Assembly: GCF_008312935.1 (NCBI RefSeq)
Contig: NZ_VSZO01000022.1
Span: forward strand, 1 to 64,000
Origin: Roseiconus lacunae
GTDB lineage: Bacteria; Planctomycetota; Planctomycetia; Pirellulales; Pirellulaceae
DNA: 64,000 nt
Direction of reading: 5' to 3'
Within the stretch, counting starts at the first letter, position 1; the number at the start of each line of letters is the position of its first letter. The position numbers were made by a program, and so were the translations under genes. Positions 17,303 to 26,831 of the stretch are shown in pieces. The notes beneath the pieces are model-generated. The model was given only the letters and a program-made list of their open reading frames with translations, made no database searches and was not told where the DNA came from.

Positions 17303-17338
17303 AAAAGCCGGGCACTCTGTTAGCGCGCCCGGCTCATG
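17303..17338. terminator. Bidirectional terminator between dnaX and the CxxCH gene
   Basis: A perfect stem AGCCGGGC (17306-17313) and GCCCGGCT (17327-17334) with a 13-nt loop is flanked by AAAA on the left, giving TTTT for leftward transcripts, and by CATGTTTT on the right. It lies between two convergent genes, so it can serve both; the fit is better for the minus-strand gene ending at 17389. Confidence 0.75.
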
Positions 17339-17388
17339 TTTTGGCTCCGATCACATTGACCGAAGTGTCTGGGTGTCACCCCGCCGGA

Positions 17389-20300
17389 CTACTCCACGTC
17401 GTCAGCTCCGCGAGGATCGACTTGCAGACTTGACAGGTAAGCCACCAGGTCACGTAACTCGCGGGCGGTCATTTGCTTGATCAAGTCGGCCGGCATCGAC
17501 GACTTGCCTTTTTTGCGGACCTCGATGTCATCCTGGGCAATCGTTTTTAGCGTCCCATCGGCCAGCATCAGTTCCAATACGTCATCATTTTCCACTCTGA
17601 CGATCCCGCTATGAACGCGTCCATCGATATCGATGATGACGGCCGTTTCAAAGCCCTCGGCAATCTTGGCGTCGGGCAGGCAAATCGATTCGAGCAAGTA
17701 GCGAGGATCGCGTTGCTTGCCGATCACTGTCAGGTTCGGACCTACCTGGCCGCCGGACCGACCGACCTGATGGCAACGAACGCACGACAGTTCTGTCTTT
17801 CCAAAGAATAATTTGCCGCCAAGCTCAGGATCACCACCGGCGAGCGAGTCCAGCCAAGGTCCGAGCGGGTCGTCTTTGCCGAGTGATTCTCGATAGGCGG
17901 CGAGTTTCGATTGCAGTTCCGGATTGAGTTTCTCGCTCGCAGCCTCGATCACATTCAAATGCACACGCGGATCGAGCTTGCCATCTAAGTATTTCGCGAC
18001 GGCGTTTTCGATCGCTTGTTTGGCTTGTGGGACAGATTGCTTCGCGAGGATGTCCCACGCCTTTTGTTGAACCCTAACGTCAGGGCTTGTCGAGGCCGCG
18101 ACGAAGATATCGATCGAATCGGCGGGCGATCGCTGCGACAACACCGTCAACTTGGCCAATCCCATGTCACCAACGGTTGCTTCACCGGAAATACTCTTGG
18201 CGATCTTGACCGCGACCGCAGGATCTAGACGCGACAGCGCGACGAGTAACTTCGATCGTGACTCGACCGAACGCGCGGGATCTTGGACCTGCTTCTCGAG
18301 GACTTGAGCGATTTTCGCGATCCCCAGTTCCGACGCGGTGTCGATCGCTTTGAGACGCACTTTTTCGGGCGCCGCCATGAGCAGATCGATATGCGGCGTC
18401 AATGCGGTCTGGGCGACGATAGAACTTCGAGATGAGATCGGTCGATAGTCACCGATCACGCGATCAAGCGGATCCGGTTCGGCCCATTGGTTTAACATGT
18501 CCAAAGCTTCGATTCGCATTTTCGGATCGATGTCATTCCGCGTCGCAAATGTGGCCAAGGCAGAGGCCTGATCCGGCCCACCGAGTCGATAGTTTGCGTT
18601 GATCACCCGCCACGTGATCGCTTCCTGATCCAGGTTGCCGGAAATCAATTTTGCGAGAGCCGGCATCGCGACTGCGATCGGCTTGTCGTGAATCGCACGT
18701 GCGGCTTCGAGCACGACTTGAGGATCTTTGTCTTTCAAGAACGCGGCAACTTCGCCGCTGGATTGACGCCGGAGGGCGACGACGGCCAACCGGCGAACTT
18801 CGACTGACGGGTGTTTGGCCAAGGCGACTAGTTTCGCGCCGTCGGCGGCACGAGAAAGGTACATCGCTGCGGCATGCCGGATCGCGGCGTCTTTCATGTC
18901 GTCGCCGGTAATGCGATTTAACACGTCACTAATCGCATCGGTGGCTTTGATCCGACCGAGTGCATCGATGGCGGCATATCGCAAGCGAGCGTCGGACTCG
19001 CCGACCATCACCTGCGCGGCTTTGGCAATCTCGGTCCAGCCCTGCTCGCCGGCGATCGTCAGTACGGCAAATCGGACGTCCGCACTTTGATCAGAGAGCG
19101 ACTTCAACAACGCCGATTTCGCTGCCGCGTCTTTGCCATTCTTACGGGCAATCTCGCCGAGTCCCCAAACTGCGTGCAAACGCGTCCTCGCGTCTGTGGC
19201 CCCGCCGGCCACTCCGGCAAGCGTCGGTACGTCGCCTCGCGCGGCCAATTCCCACTGGCTTTCCAATCGAACGCGTCGGTCAACATGCCCAAGAAAACTT
19301 GCCAACGAATCACTGTCAACGGTCGTCAGGTTGCTGGCCAGAATCTCTTTCACTTCGGTAACGATCGGAGTTTTTTGGTGCTCCGGATCGGTGATTCGAT
19401 ACAAGCGGCCTTTGCCCAAACCGTCCCAACCGTTAACCCAGTCGCTGACGTACAAACCGCCATCACTACCAAAGGCGACATCGGTCGCCAAGCACGTCCA
19501 AACCGGTTGCTCGTTTTCACCGAGCTTGTACGTCGCACCGTTGGGTTCCAACTTGAAGCTACGGATACCGCTGTTGCTAGGACCGCCGCGAAAATCACAA
19601 ATCAAAAACGTATCGTTAAGGCGATCGCCGAATCCGGTCCCCGGGTAATACACCAAACCGCTGGGTCCGTCGGTAAAGTTTTCGACCGGCGGAACGATTG
19701 CCGCGGGTTGGTCGTCGTTCTGAGGATGCCAGATTTTCTCGCGATTGAATGGCCCACGATCGGGCAAGTACTGGTAGTACATCCGCCATCCGGTGTCGCT
19801 GTCTTGCAGCAAGTGCACGATCCGAGCTTGGTCGCCGCTGTCACTGTTATTGTCAACGGTGAACCAATCGCCGCGATCGTTGAACGCGATTTCTTGCGGG
19901 TTGCGAAGCCCACGGGCATAAACCTCAAGGCGACTGCCATCGAGTTCGCAGCGGAACATCGCGCCGCTGGCCGGATCGGACAGCATTTCGCCCTCTTGAT
20001 TGCGGAGGTGGTAACCGCGATCGCCGATGGTGAAATAAAGTCTGCCGTCGTAGCCACGAATTAACCCGTGCATGTCATGACCGCGAAAAGCCACCCGCAC
20101 GCCATATCCGTCGCTCAGCACGACACGTTCGTCGGTCCGGCCGTCACCGTCTTGGTCGACCAACTTCCAAAGCTTAGGGATGCAGGTGTAATAAACGTCG
20201 TTTCCGATCGCCAACACGCCCGCCCCGGTGCCTTCTTCGAGATGGTTGAACCCATCGGCGACAATCACACTTTCGTCTGCTTTGCCATCGCCATCGGTGT

Positions 20301-20799
20301 CCGCTAAACGACGAATTCGATCGTCGTGCTGGGCGTACGTGACTGCCCCATCGCCGAGTAGCCGCTTGTGATACTCGATTCGATCCTGGACCGTTTTGGC
20401 AGCCAAATCGGCCAACAGCCAATTTCGATCGTGCCCACGGTTGTCCGTGACGCCACGGTTTTGCCGAAACGTTTCGCAGACATACACGCGGCCTTGCCGG
20501 TCAATATCAAAGGCAACAACGTTGGCCAAATTCGGCTCTGCGGCCCATAAATTGATGTCCCAGCCTTCTGCCAATCGAATCGCCGCCATCGCTTCGGCAG
20601 GTTCGTCGGACGCTTCTGCGATCTCTGGTTTTAAGGGCTCGATCGCGTTCAAATCGACCGCGGAGGCGGTTTGCAATCCACCGGTGAATGCCAAAATCAA
20701 CGCCGAAAAATGCAGACGTCGACGTGCCCCCGTCACGAGAGCAGCCCCCAACGAGAACGACGGACATTCAGACGAAAGAAGAGCTTGAAAGGATGTCAT
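17389..20799 (-). CDS. PVC-type haem-binding CxxCH protein (membrane-bound dehydrogenase-like)
   Basis: A 1136-residue exported protein. After a signal region (LHFSALILAFTGGLQTASA) comes a six-bladed-type propeller beginning GWDINLWAAEPNLANVVAFD and RGRVYVCETF-like blocks (QGRVYVCETFRQNRG), the planctomycete dehydrogenase N-terminal pattern. EF-hand-like calcium loops are visible (DTDGDGKAD, DQDGDGRTD). The middle consists of HEAT-like repeats (residues about 490-950), and the last 150 residues form a cytochrome c domain with CVRCH and the C-terminal DDIEVRKKGKSSMPADL block. Proteins of this layout are expanded in planctomycetes and are thought to be periplasmic redox enzymes acting on sugars, but no substrate is proven. 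It is a single-gene unit with its own terminator. Confidence 0.9.
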   Translation of the reverse strand: MTSFQALLSSECPSFSLGAALVTGARRRLHFSALILAFTGGLQTASAVDLNAIEPLKPEIAEASDEPAEAMAAIRLAEGWDINLWAAEPNLANVVAFDIDRQGRVYVCETFRQNRGVTDNRGHDRNWLLADLAAKTVQDRIEYHKRLLGDGAVTYAQHDDRIRRLADTDGDGKADESVIVADGFNHLEEGTGAGVLAIGNDVYYTCIPKLWKLVDQDGDGRTDERVVLSDGYGVRVAFRGHDMHGLIRGYDGRLYFTIGDRGYHLRNQEGEMLSDPASGAMFRCELDGSRLEVYARGLRNPQEIAFNDRGDWFTVDNNSDSGDQARIVHLLQDSDTGWRMYYQYLPDRGPFNREKIWHPQNDDQPAAIVPPVENFTDGPSGLVYYPGTGFGDRLNDTFLICDFRGGPSNSGIRSFKLEPNGATYKLGENEQPVWTCLATDVAFGSDGGLYVSDWVNGWDGLGKGRLYRITDPEHQKTPIVTEVKEILASNLTTVDSDSLASFLGHVDRRVRLESQWELAARGDVPTLAGVAGGATDARTRLHAVWGLGEIARKNGKDAAAKSALLKSLSDQSADVRFAVLTIAGEQGWTEIAKAAQVMVGESDARLRYAAIDALGRIKATDAISDVLNRITGDDMKDAAIRHAAAMYLSRAADGAKLVALAKHPSVEVRRLAVVALRRQSSGEVAAFLKDKDPQVVLEAARAIHDKPIAVAMPALAKLISGNLDQEAITWRVINANYRLGGPDQASALATFATRNDIDPKMRIEALDMLNQWAEPDPLDRVIGDYRPISSRSSIVAQTALTPHIDLLMAAPEKVRLKAIDTASELGIAKIAQVLEKQVQDPARSVESRSKLLVALSRLDPAVAVKIAKSISGEATVGDMGLAKLTVLSQRSPADSIDIFVAASTSPDVRVQQKAWDILAKQSVPQAKQAIENAVAKYLDGKLDPRVHLNVIEAASEKLNPELQSKLAAYRESLGKDDPLGPWLDSLAGGDPELGGKLFFGKTELSCVRCHQVGRSGGQVGPNLTVIGKQRDPRYLLESICLPDAKIAEGFETAVIIDIDGRVHSGIVRVENDDVLELMLADGTLKTIAQDDIEVRKKGKSSMPADLIKQMTARELRDLVAYLSSLQVDPRGADDVE

Positions 20800-20914
20800 C
20801 AGCGATCAAATACAACGACGAAAAGTGATTTCCACTGGTTCAAACATTAGAATAGTCGCACCGGCATCGAATCAGCGAGGTCGGATTGCCAAACACAGGT
20901 GAAAAGTTTCCGAC

Positions 20915-21412
20915 ATGAACGGGCCCAACAGCGAAAGCAGCGACCAATCGATTCCCCCCCAAGTCGATCAGTCGAATGTATCCAGCGATCAAGCTCCCCC
21001 GTTTGTGGCCAAGCTGGTCGCGCAGCCTAACGAACCGGAAAGTCATGCCCGGCATGCCGGCGAAGAATCCGGCGGCGAAGAAATTCGTGTCGGATCGCCA
21101 TTTCGTGTCGACCCGCCGCCTAGCACCACCGGACGTTCGCCGCGAACAGGTTCCGGAGAAGCTGCTTATGCAGACTTCGGGCCATTCCTCTACACCTCCA
21201 TGGGTGCCGCGACGGCAGCGTTGACGATCGTGATCTTCGCCGCACTGGGCTACTTTTGGTTCCCAGCCGGCGGCGTGCTGGTCACCATGTTAGGAACCGG
21301 ACTTTCGCTGATCGGACTGTTTTCGAACAAGCGTTTCCGCTTGGCAGCACTGGCAGCGCTGCCGATCCATCTCGGACTGTTCTTTCTGTGCTATAGCCAA
21401 GCGCTCGTTTAG
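20915..21412 (+). CDS. Small hypothetical membrane protein
   Basis: A 165-residue protein with a hydrophilic, Pro/Ser/Glu-rich N-terminal half (residues 1-85, low complexity, probably cytoplasmic and disordered) and three hydrophobic segments in the second half: AALTIVIFAALGYFWFP, VLVTMLGTGLSLIGLF and LAALAALPIHLGLFFLC. The ATG at 20915 follows a GGTGAAAAG stretch. I do not recognise the family; the layout resembles other planctomycete proteins with a disordered head and a short membrane tail. It diverges from the CxxCH gene and converges with the SIMPL gene, with repeat copy C between them. Confidence 0.7.
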   Translation: MNGPNSESSDQSIPPQVDQSNVSSDQAPPFVAKLVAQPNEPESHARHAGEESGGEEIRVGSPFRVDPPPSTTGRSPRTGSGEAAYADFGPFLYTSMGAATAALTIVIFAALGYFWFPAGGVLVTMLGTGLSLIGLFSNKRFRLAALAALPIHLGLFFLCYSQALV

Positions 21413-21428
21413 CACGGGCAGGTGCCTG

Positions 21429-21540
21429 GCTAGTGCTTCGCCAACCTTTGAAAATTGGATTAGCCGTATGGCGTTTGCCACGGTTTCGGTGCAATAACCG
21501 GAGCTAACACCGGTCGGCCGATGAGCCGAACCCAAACATT
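21429..21540 (-). repeat. Dispersed hairpin repeat, copy C (reverse orientation)
   Basis: Reads GGCTAGTGCTTCGCCAACC, then TTAGCCGTATGGCGTTTGCC, then ATAACCGGAGCTAACACCGG, CGGCCGATGAGCCGAACCC. Both arms match the other copies. It lies between two convergent genes. Confidence 0.8.
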
Positions 21541-21636
21541 CGGTCAAACGGAGCATGAGACGCACATGTCGGCGGAAGGCGCCGGGACAGCGTCTCTACG
21601 AAGCGAAGACGACGTTTTGCTAAATCGTGCTCGCGG

Positions 21637-22407
21637 TCACTCGGCTTTGATTTGGAACGTCATCGTGACACTGGCCGAAATCGTTTGCTCCCCCGGTGCG
21701 ACCGGAACTGATCTTGCCTGAGCCATCATCATCATTTCGGGGCGTCGTGGTGATGGGCCGGCGCCGGCTTCATGGATTTCGATGACGTTGCCAAGCTCTG
21801 CACCCGCTGTTTCACACAACAATTTCGCTTTTGCCTGAGCGTCCTTGACGGCTTTGACACGAGCTTCACGCATCGCCGCTTCGTCATCCTCAACCGAAAA
21901 CGAAATCCCATTGATTCGGTTACTACCACCCTGAATGACTGCGTCCAGGATTTCTCCGACCCGCGAGATCTCACGCACCTTCACACGAACATCGTTGGTG
22001 ACCTGATAGCCGATGATTCGTGGTTTGTTGGGATCGACCGACCGACCGGGCTGTGGACGTTGATGATCATATTGTGGTGAAACGTTGAAGTGGGCGGTCT
22101 GGCGATCGCGTTGGTCGATGCCAAGTTTGTCGAGCTGAGCGAATAGATTTCGCATCGCCTCGTTATTAGCCGCCAATGCTTCCTTAGCCGTCTTGGCTTC
22201 GCTAACGACGCCGACGTTGACCATCGCCAAGTCAGGATCGGCAGACACCTCGCCTGTCCCGCTAACGGTGATACTGGGCCCGCGCACACTGTCGGCGTGG
22301 TTGTCCGCAAAAGCGGCAGGGGAGTTCACTATTGACGCAGTCAACATGGCGAAAGTGACGGCGGCAATCATCGGCAACCTCATTTTCGAATCGGTTGTCT
22401 TGTTCAT
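21637..22407 (-). CDS. SIMPL-domain (DUF541) protein, exported
   Basis: A 256-residue SIMPL/DUF541 protein. The signal peptide (MIAAVTFAMLTASIVNSPAAFA) leads into the family block ITVSGTGEVSADPDLAMVNVGV, followed by the Ala-rich helix with NNEAMRNLFAQLDKLGI, the QTAHFNVSPQYDH strand and the closing SASVTMTFQI. The start at 22407 has CAGGAA about eight bases upstream. SIMPL proteins are periplasmic or outer-membrane associated and form oligomeric barrels in known examples; their role in planctomycetes is not defined. It is divergent from the WD40-cytochrome gene, sharing a 144-bp promoter region. Confidence 0.9.
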   Translation of the reverse strand: MNKTTDSKMRLPMIAAVTFAMLTASIVNSPAAFADNHADSVRGPSITVSGTGEVSADPDLAMVNVGVVSEAKTAKEALAANNEAMRNLFAQLDKLGIDQRDRQTAHFNVSPQYDHQRPQPGRSVDPNKPRIIGYQVTNDVRVKVREISRVGEILDAVIQGGSNRINGISFSVEDDEAAMREARVKAVKDAQAKAKLLCETAGAELGNVIEIHEAGAGPSPRRPEMMMMAQARSVPVAPGEQTISASVTMTFQIKAE

Positions 22408-22551
22408 GGATAGGTTCCTGAGAGAAAAAGTTGTCCTCGCATCTGTGGTTTTCCATCCGCCACGAGCAAGGATCGCCGGTGAATCATGGTTACAATAGTC
22501 TCCCCCGCCTCTCTCAAATTCAACCGGAAATAGTCACGCAAGGTCCCACCG

Positions 22552-25407
22552 ATGCCCCAAGATCGCCCGGTTCCCCGATCGTTCAGCCCACGATCCGTTT
22601 GGCTGTTTGTTTTGTCATTCGCCTGTCTGGCTTTGCCGTCCGTCCGCAATGGCCACGCCGATGACCAAATTGATTACGTCAATGACGTTCTGCCGATTTT
22701 CGAAACTCATTGCATCGGATGTCATAATGCAGATGGTCCCGAGGGCGGATTTGCGATGGACTCTTTCGAAACATTGCTCCGAGGAGGCGAGTCGGGTATC
22801 GCGATCACGCCCGGCACGTCAAGCAGCAGTCGCCTGTTGTTGCTGGTGACCGGCAAGATGAACCCGATCATGCCGCCGGATGGCGAAGACGGCCCCAGTG
22901 AAAAAGAAGTCGAAACGCTGACGCGCTGGATCGATCAAGGGGCCCCCGGCCCACAAGGCGATCTTCCGATCAAACGAAAACTTCGCACCCCGGATATCAA
23001 AGCCAGTGAGAACGTCGCCAAGCCAATCACCGCCATCGCGGTCGCTCCCGATCAATCACGAACCGCATTCGCAACGTTCCAATCGGTTGAGATTCGGACC
23101 GATGATGTTACCACATTCACGATCGAGGACGATGATCTTGGCAAAGTCAATTCGCTTGCCTTTTCCAAAGACGCAACGCGAATCCTTGTCGGCAGCGGCT
23201 TAACCGGAGCCTACGGTCGCGCGGCAATCTATCGCACCGATGACGGGACGCTGGAGCAAGAATTTGTCGGCCACCGCGACACACTGTATGCCGCCGTGTT
23301 TTCACCGGACGAGTCACTGATCGCGACCGCCGGATATGACCAAGCGATTGTGCTTTGGGATGCCCGTAACGGTGAAGTAAAACGTGAATTAAACGGACAC
23401 AACGGAGCGATCTTTGACCTCGCGTTTTCGCCTGACGGCAAAGTCCTCGCGAGCGCATGCGCCGACGAAACGGCAAAACTATGGAATGTCGCAACCGGCA
23501 AACGACTCGATACGCTCGGCCAACCCGAAGGCGAAGTCACCGCAATTGATTTTTCGCGTGACGGCCGATTCGTCATCGCTACTAGCGCCGACAACCGATT
23601 GCGTGTCTGGCAACTGCGTTCGATCGAACAACCGCAAATCAATCCTCTGATCGCGACCCGATTCATTGATGAAACGCCGCTGACAAACTTTGCCCTCTCG
23701 CCCGACGAACAGCTTCTGGTCGTTTTGGTTCAATCCGGAAACATCAAAGTCCTATCAACGAAAAATTGGCAGACGGTCGCGTCACTCGAAAGCCTTTCCG
23801 CCATGGGCACCGACTTGGCGTTCGCCGCCGATGGCGATTCTATTTCTGTCGCGACGATTGATGGCAACATCGTCCGGCGTAATCTGCCGACCCGACTCAC
23901 GACACACGACTCAACACACTCCGTCGGCATGGCGGAGAAAATTTACCTGGACCTACCGGCTCCGACGTCGGTCAGCGAGCGCAAACTGCGAGACCTAGCC
24001 GGCGAGAACGTTCGGATTCTGGACGTCGGGCGCAGTGTTTCAGTTGAGGGCGAAATCAGCGATACCGGTCAAGCCGACTTTTATCGTTGGCCTTGCCACC
24101 GCGGCGAAGTCTGGGCGATCGATGCCGATGCGGTTAGCGACAGCCGACTTGATCCAATCGTCACAATCTTTGACGAAGACGATCGACCGGTGCAACGCGT
24201 TCGCCTGCAAGCAATCCGCGATTCGTACTTTACGTTCCGAGGCAAAGACAGTGAACAGAGCAATGACTTTCGTGTCTTTAACTGGCAGGAAATGGATCTG
24301 GGGCAGTATTTTTATGCCGCCGGTGAAGTGACCCGGTTGATGATGCACCCACGTGGTCCCGATTCGGGATTCAACGTTTACCCCGGACAAGGACAGCGAT
24401 GGACGTATTTCGGAACCAGCGGGACCACCCATGCGCTTGGCGAACCGGCCTACATCGTGCGTCCACTTGGCACCGACGAACCGCCGTTGGCAAATGGCTT
24501 ACCGGTCTTCGAGTTGACTTATGAAAACGATGACGACCCGATGCGATCAGCCGGAAAAAACAGTCGGCTAGTGTTCGTCGCGCCCCGCGATGCAACCTAC
24601 ACCGTCAGGATCACCGACACACGTCTCGAAGGAGGAGAGAACTACGCGTATCGACTGACGCTTCGCGCCGCTTCCCCTGGTTTTCGTGCCAGCACCGGCA
24701 CGATCAAGAAACCACTTCGTCCGGCAACCGGTCGTGAATTTAGCGTGAACGTCGATCGGCTCGATGGCTTCCAAGGACCGGTGACATTCGAGATCGAAGG
24801 ACTGCCGGATCAACTGGTCAGCAACTTCCCGCTTACGGTAGAAGCAGGACTCAAGTCAGCCAACGGCGTTGTTTGGGCGCCTCCGGGACTGCCCCACAAT
24901 GAATCCGATCAAGAATCCATCCAAGACTCCGATGGTGAGGTTGCGTGGAGTGGCCTTGTCGAACCCAAAATCACAGCCTGGGCGATGATCAACGGGAAAC
25001 GAGTCGAACGCCCCGCCGGGACGATCGGTAAACTAAGCGTGGAAGCATCGACGCCCCAAGTAATCCCTTCCATCCATCCGATCGATGGTGAGATCACTAA
25101 GTACGAAGACTGGGTCTTGCCAGTCAAACGTGGGGAAACGGTATCCGCCAGAGTTCAACTTGATCGCAAAGCCAGCTTCGTCAACGAAGTTTCGTTTGGC
25201 AAAGAGTTTTCTGGACGCAACGCGACCCAAGGAGTTTATGTCGACAATATCGGGCTGAACGGGCTATTGATTGTGCGCGGTGCGTCGCAGCGCGAGTTCT
25301 TCATCACCGCCGACCCAACCGCCAAACCAGGTCGGCGTTCGTTCTTCCTGACCGCCAATGTCGACGGCGGCCTGTGCTCACACCCGATCATCGTTGAAGT
25401 GAAGTAG
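22552..25407 (+). CDS. Cytochrome c-WD40 fusion protein (PSCyt1 type)
   Basis: A 951-residue secreted protein. A signal peptide (WLFVLSFACLALPSV) precedes a planctomycete cytochrome C1-like domain with haem motif CIGCH and the tail MNPIMPPDGEDGPSE that supplies the distal Met. From about residue 155 to 470 there are WD40 repeats (VFSPDESLIATAGYD..IVLWD; LAFSPDGKVLASACAD..KLWN). The last 450 residues hold beta-rich domains, including a PPC-like stretch (DFYRWPCHRGEVWAIDADAV), that may bind ligands or partners. Such fusions are a planctomycete speciality; a periplasmic redox-scaffold role is inferred, not shown. AAGG lies a few bases before the ATG. Confidence 0.88.
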   Translation: MPQDRPVPRSFSPRSVWLFVLSFACLALPSVRNGHADDQIDYVNDVLPIFETHCIGCHNADGPEGGFAMDSFETLLRGGESGIAITPGTSSSSRLLLLVTGKMNPIMPPDGEDGPSEKEVETLTRWIDQGAPGPQGDLPIKRKLRTPDIKASENVAKPITAIAVAPDQSRTAFATFQSVEIRTDDVTTFTIEDDDLGKVNSLAFSKDATRILVGSGLTGAYGRAAIYRTDDGTLEQEFVGHRDTLYAAVFSPDESLIATAGYDQAIVLWDARNGEVKRELNGHNGAIFDLAFSPDGKVLASACADETAKLWNVATGKRLDTLGQPEGEVTAIDFSRDGRFVIATSADNRLRVWQLRSIEQPQINPLIATRFIDETPLTNFALSPDEQLLVVLVQSGNIKVLSTKNWQTVASLESLSAMGTDLAFAADGDSISVATIDGNIVRRNLPTRLTTHDSTHSVGMAEKIYLDLPAPTSVSERKLRDLAGENVRILDVGRSVSVEGEISDTGQADFYRWPCHRGEVWAIDADAVSDSRLDPIVTIFDEDDRPVQRVRLQAIRDSYFTFRGKDSEQSNDFRVFNWQEMDLGQYFYAAGEVTRLMMHPRGPDSGFNVYPGQGQRWTYFGTSGTTHALGEPAYIVRPLGTDEPPLANGLPVFELTYENDDDPMRSAGKNSRLVFVAPRDATYTVRITDTRLEGGENYAYRLTLRAASPGFRASTGTIKKPLRPATGREFSVNVDRLDGFQGPVTFEIEGLPDQLVSNFPLTVEAGLKSANGVVWAPPGLPHNESDQESIQDSDGEVAWSGLVEPKITAWAMINGKRVERPAGTIGKLSVEASTPQVIPSIHPIDGEITKYEDWVLPVKRGETVSARVQLDRKASFVNEVSFGKEFSGRNATQGVYVDNIGLNGLLIVRGASQREFFITADPTAKPGRRSFFLTANVDGGLCSHPIIVEVK

Positions 25408-25733
25408 CAATCGGTCACAACTTTCATCGACTTGCCTCGCCCAATCATGTTTCGCATTTGGCAGCACAATTGGCGTTGGGTTAGTGCTGGTGCGTGTATA
25501 CCCAACCCTTCGATGCTGGCTAATGACGCAAACGGTTGCGAGCAAGACGATTTCAGTGAAGCTCAACAGCCCCTCCTCCCGGAAAAGTTGTTCCTGTCTA
25601 GCTTAACGGGCAACTCAGTTCCCTTGTGAAGATCCCCTCCAAGTCCACCGAACGTTCTGTTCGGAGAAACTTTGGCTGCGAAAGCGTGTTTGCGGGTCGA
25701 AACAGATTGAACGACGATTCATTAATCCCCCAC

Positions 25734-25761
25734 TTGAATATTCAATGACTGTGAATAGACT
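25734..25761 (+). promoter_or_regulatory. Candidate sigma70-type promoter of the island
   Basis: TTGAAT (25734-25739) and TAGACT (25756-25761) are separated by 16 bases and lie about 135 bp before the first DUF1559 gene. The -35 hexamer is the left half of a perfect palindrome TTGAATATTCAA (25734-25745). Each hexamer matches the consensus at only four of six positions, so this is tentative. Confidence 0.3.
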
Positions 25762-25777
25762 CAATACTGCTCGTTGA

Positions 25778-25792
25778 TGAGAATAACTCTCA
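25778..25792 (+). promoter_or_regulatory. Fur-box-like operator
   Basis: TGAGAATAACTCTCA is a near-perfect 7-1-7 palindrome. It matches the Fur consensus TGATAATnATTATCA at 11 of 14 defined positions and the common variant TGAGAATnATTCTCA at 13 of 14. It lies a few bases downstream of the candidate promoter start region, where binding would block transcription of the DUF1559/PEP-CTERM genes. Confidence 0.4.
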
Positions 25793-25895
25793 ACGGCATT
25801 CTCCCGCCAGCCAAGAACTATAGCGTCGCCCATCAGTGGTAGTTCGCTTATCCGGTTTTGTAGCCAGCCCATTTGACCATTAATTTGTAGGTTCA

Positions 25896-26831
25896 ATGTC
25901 TCGCTGGCGCAAGACAGTTGGTTTCACATTGATTGAGTTGCTGGTGGTGATTGCCATCATCGGCGTACTCGTCGCTATTCTGCTGCCCGCAGCGCAGTCG
26001 GCGCGAGAGTCGGCGCGTCGGATGTCTTGCAGCAACAACCTTCGTCAAATCGGGCTGGCATTACACAACTACGAATCGGCTTACAAGAAGTTGCCTGTGG
26101 GATGGTCGATTTATTCACGCCCTCCCGTCGCTCCGATTTCGGTCAATGGGCTGTTCATTTCTTTGGCACCCTATTTTGAGAAGGGTGATCTCGTTCCCGG
26201 ATACGATGAGATCAAGGGCTGCTATCACCCGGACAACCAAGAGATCGTCCAAAAGACGATTCCGACGCTTGCTTGTCCCTCCAACCCCGAAGCAGACCAA
26301 TTGGTGGAACTCGAGGGCTTGGGCGTGCTGCACCCAAACATGCGGGGTGCGATTACCGATTACTTCGGCGTCCGTGACGTTCATGACAGCACCTATAGGC
26401 GCGAAAAAGGAATCATGCAGGAGATTTGGGGTCTGTCGAATCCTCCTGACGGCCACTACAGAGGCTTTCAGGACGTGATGGATGGACTAAGCACAACGAT
26501 TTTCTTGGTCGAGAAAGCCGGTGGCGACTCACTTTGGCACCGAGGGCGTTACGTCGGCGAGCAACCTTATGCTTATTCAGCATGGGCGGGTCCGAATGGA
26601 GCGCAGTTCTATAGTGTCGTTTGCGATAGCAATCCCTTGTCGCCCTTTCCGTCCGGTCAGGATTTCTTGAACTGCCGCAACAATCACACGCCCTACAGCT
26701 TTCATCCCGGCGGCTTGCATATCCTTAACTGCGACGGTTCGGTCCATTTCATCACTGAGTCGATGGACTTTGATACTTGGTGGCGGTTAGCTCGTCACGA
26801 CGATCGTGAAGTTGTCACGGAGGAGTTTTGA
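25896..26831 (+). CDS. DUF1559 pseudopilin-like protein (H-X9-DG), copy A
   Basis: A 311-residue DUF1559 protein. A short basic leader (MSRWRKTVG) ends at a prepilin cleavage site followed by [20 protein letters not shown], the class III N-terminal helix processed by prepilin peptidase. The standard block [23 protein letters not shown] follows, and the C-terminal H-X9-DG motif is present (H, nine residues, DG in [12 protein letters not shown]). Planctomycetes carry dozens of these; their role is unclear, and they may build periplasmic pseudopilus or matrix structures. It is the first gene of the island, downstream of the Fur-like site, and its TGA overlaps the ATG of the lipoprotein by one base. 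A second copy with high identity lies at 29437. Confidence 0.92.
   Translation: MSRWRKTVGFTLIELLVVIAIIGVLVAILLPAAQSARESARRMSCSNNLRQIGLALHNYESAYKKLPVGWSIYSRPPVAPISVNGLFISLAPYFEKGDLVPGYDEIKGCYHPDNQEIVQKTIPTLACPSNPEADQLVELEGLGVLHPNMRGAITDYFGVRDVHDSTYRREKGIMQEIWGLSNPPDGHYRGFQDVMDGLSTTIFLVEKAGGDSLWHRGRYVGEQPYAYSAWAGPNGAQFYSVVCDSNPLSPFPSGQDFLNCRNNHTPYSFHPGGLHILNCDGSVHFITESMDFDTWWRLARHDDREVVTEEF

Larger units (their letters stand above)
25408..25895. other. Intergenic region upstream of the PEP-CTERM/DUF1559 island
   Basis: This 488-bp gap holds the likely promoter and Fur-like operator listed below. A hairpin GTTGGGT/ACCCAAC at 25475-25506 has an 18-nt loop and no T run, so I do not call it a terminator. 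No gene is supported. Confidence 0.55.

Noticed and set aside
19087-20064. A 325-codon plus-strand frame
   Set aside because: Wholly antisense to the propeller and HEAT part of the CxxCH protein; no recognisable domain.
25475-25506. Hairpin after the WD40-cytochrome gene
   Set aside because: The 7-bp stem has an 18-nt loop and no T run, so it is not a credible terminator.
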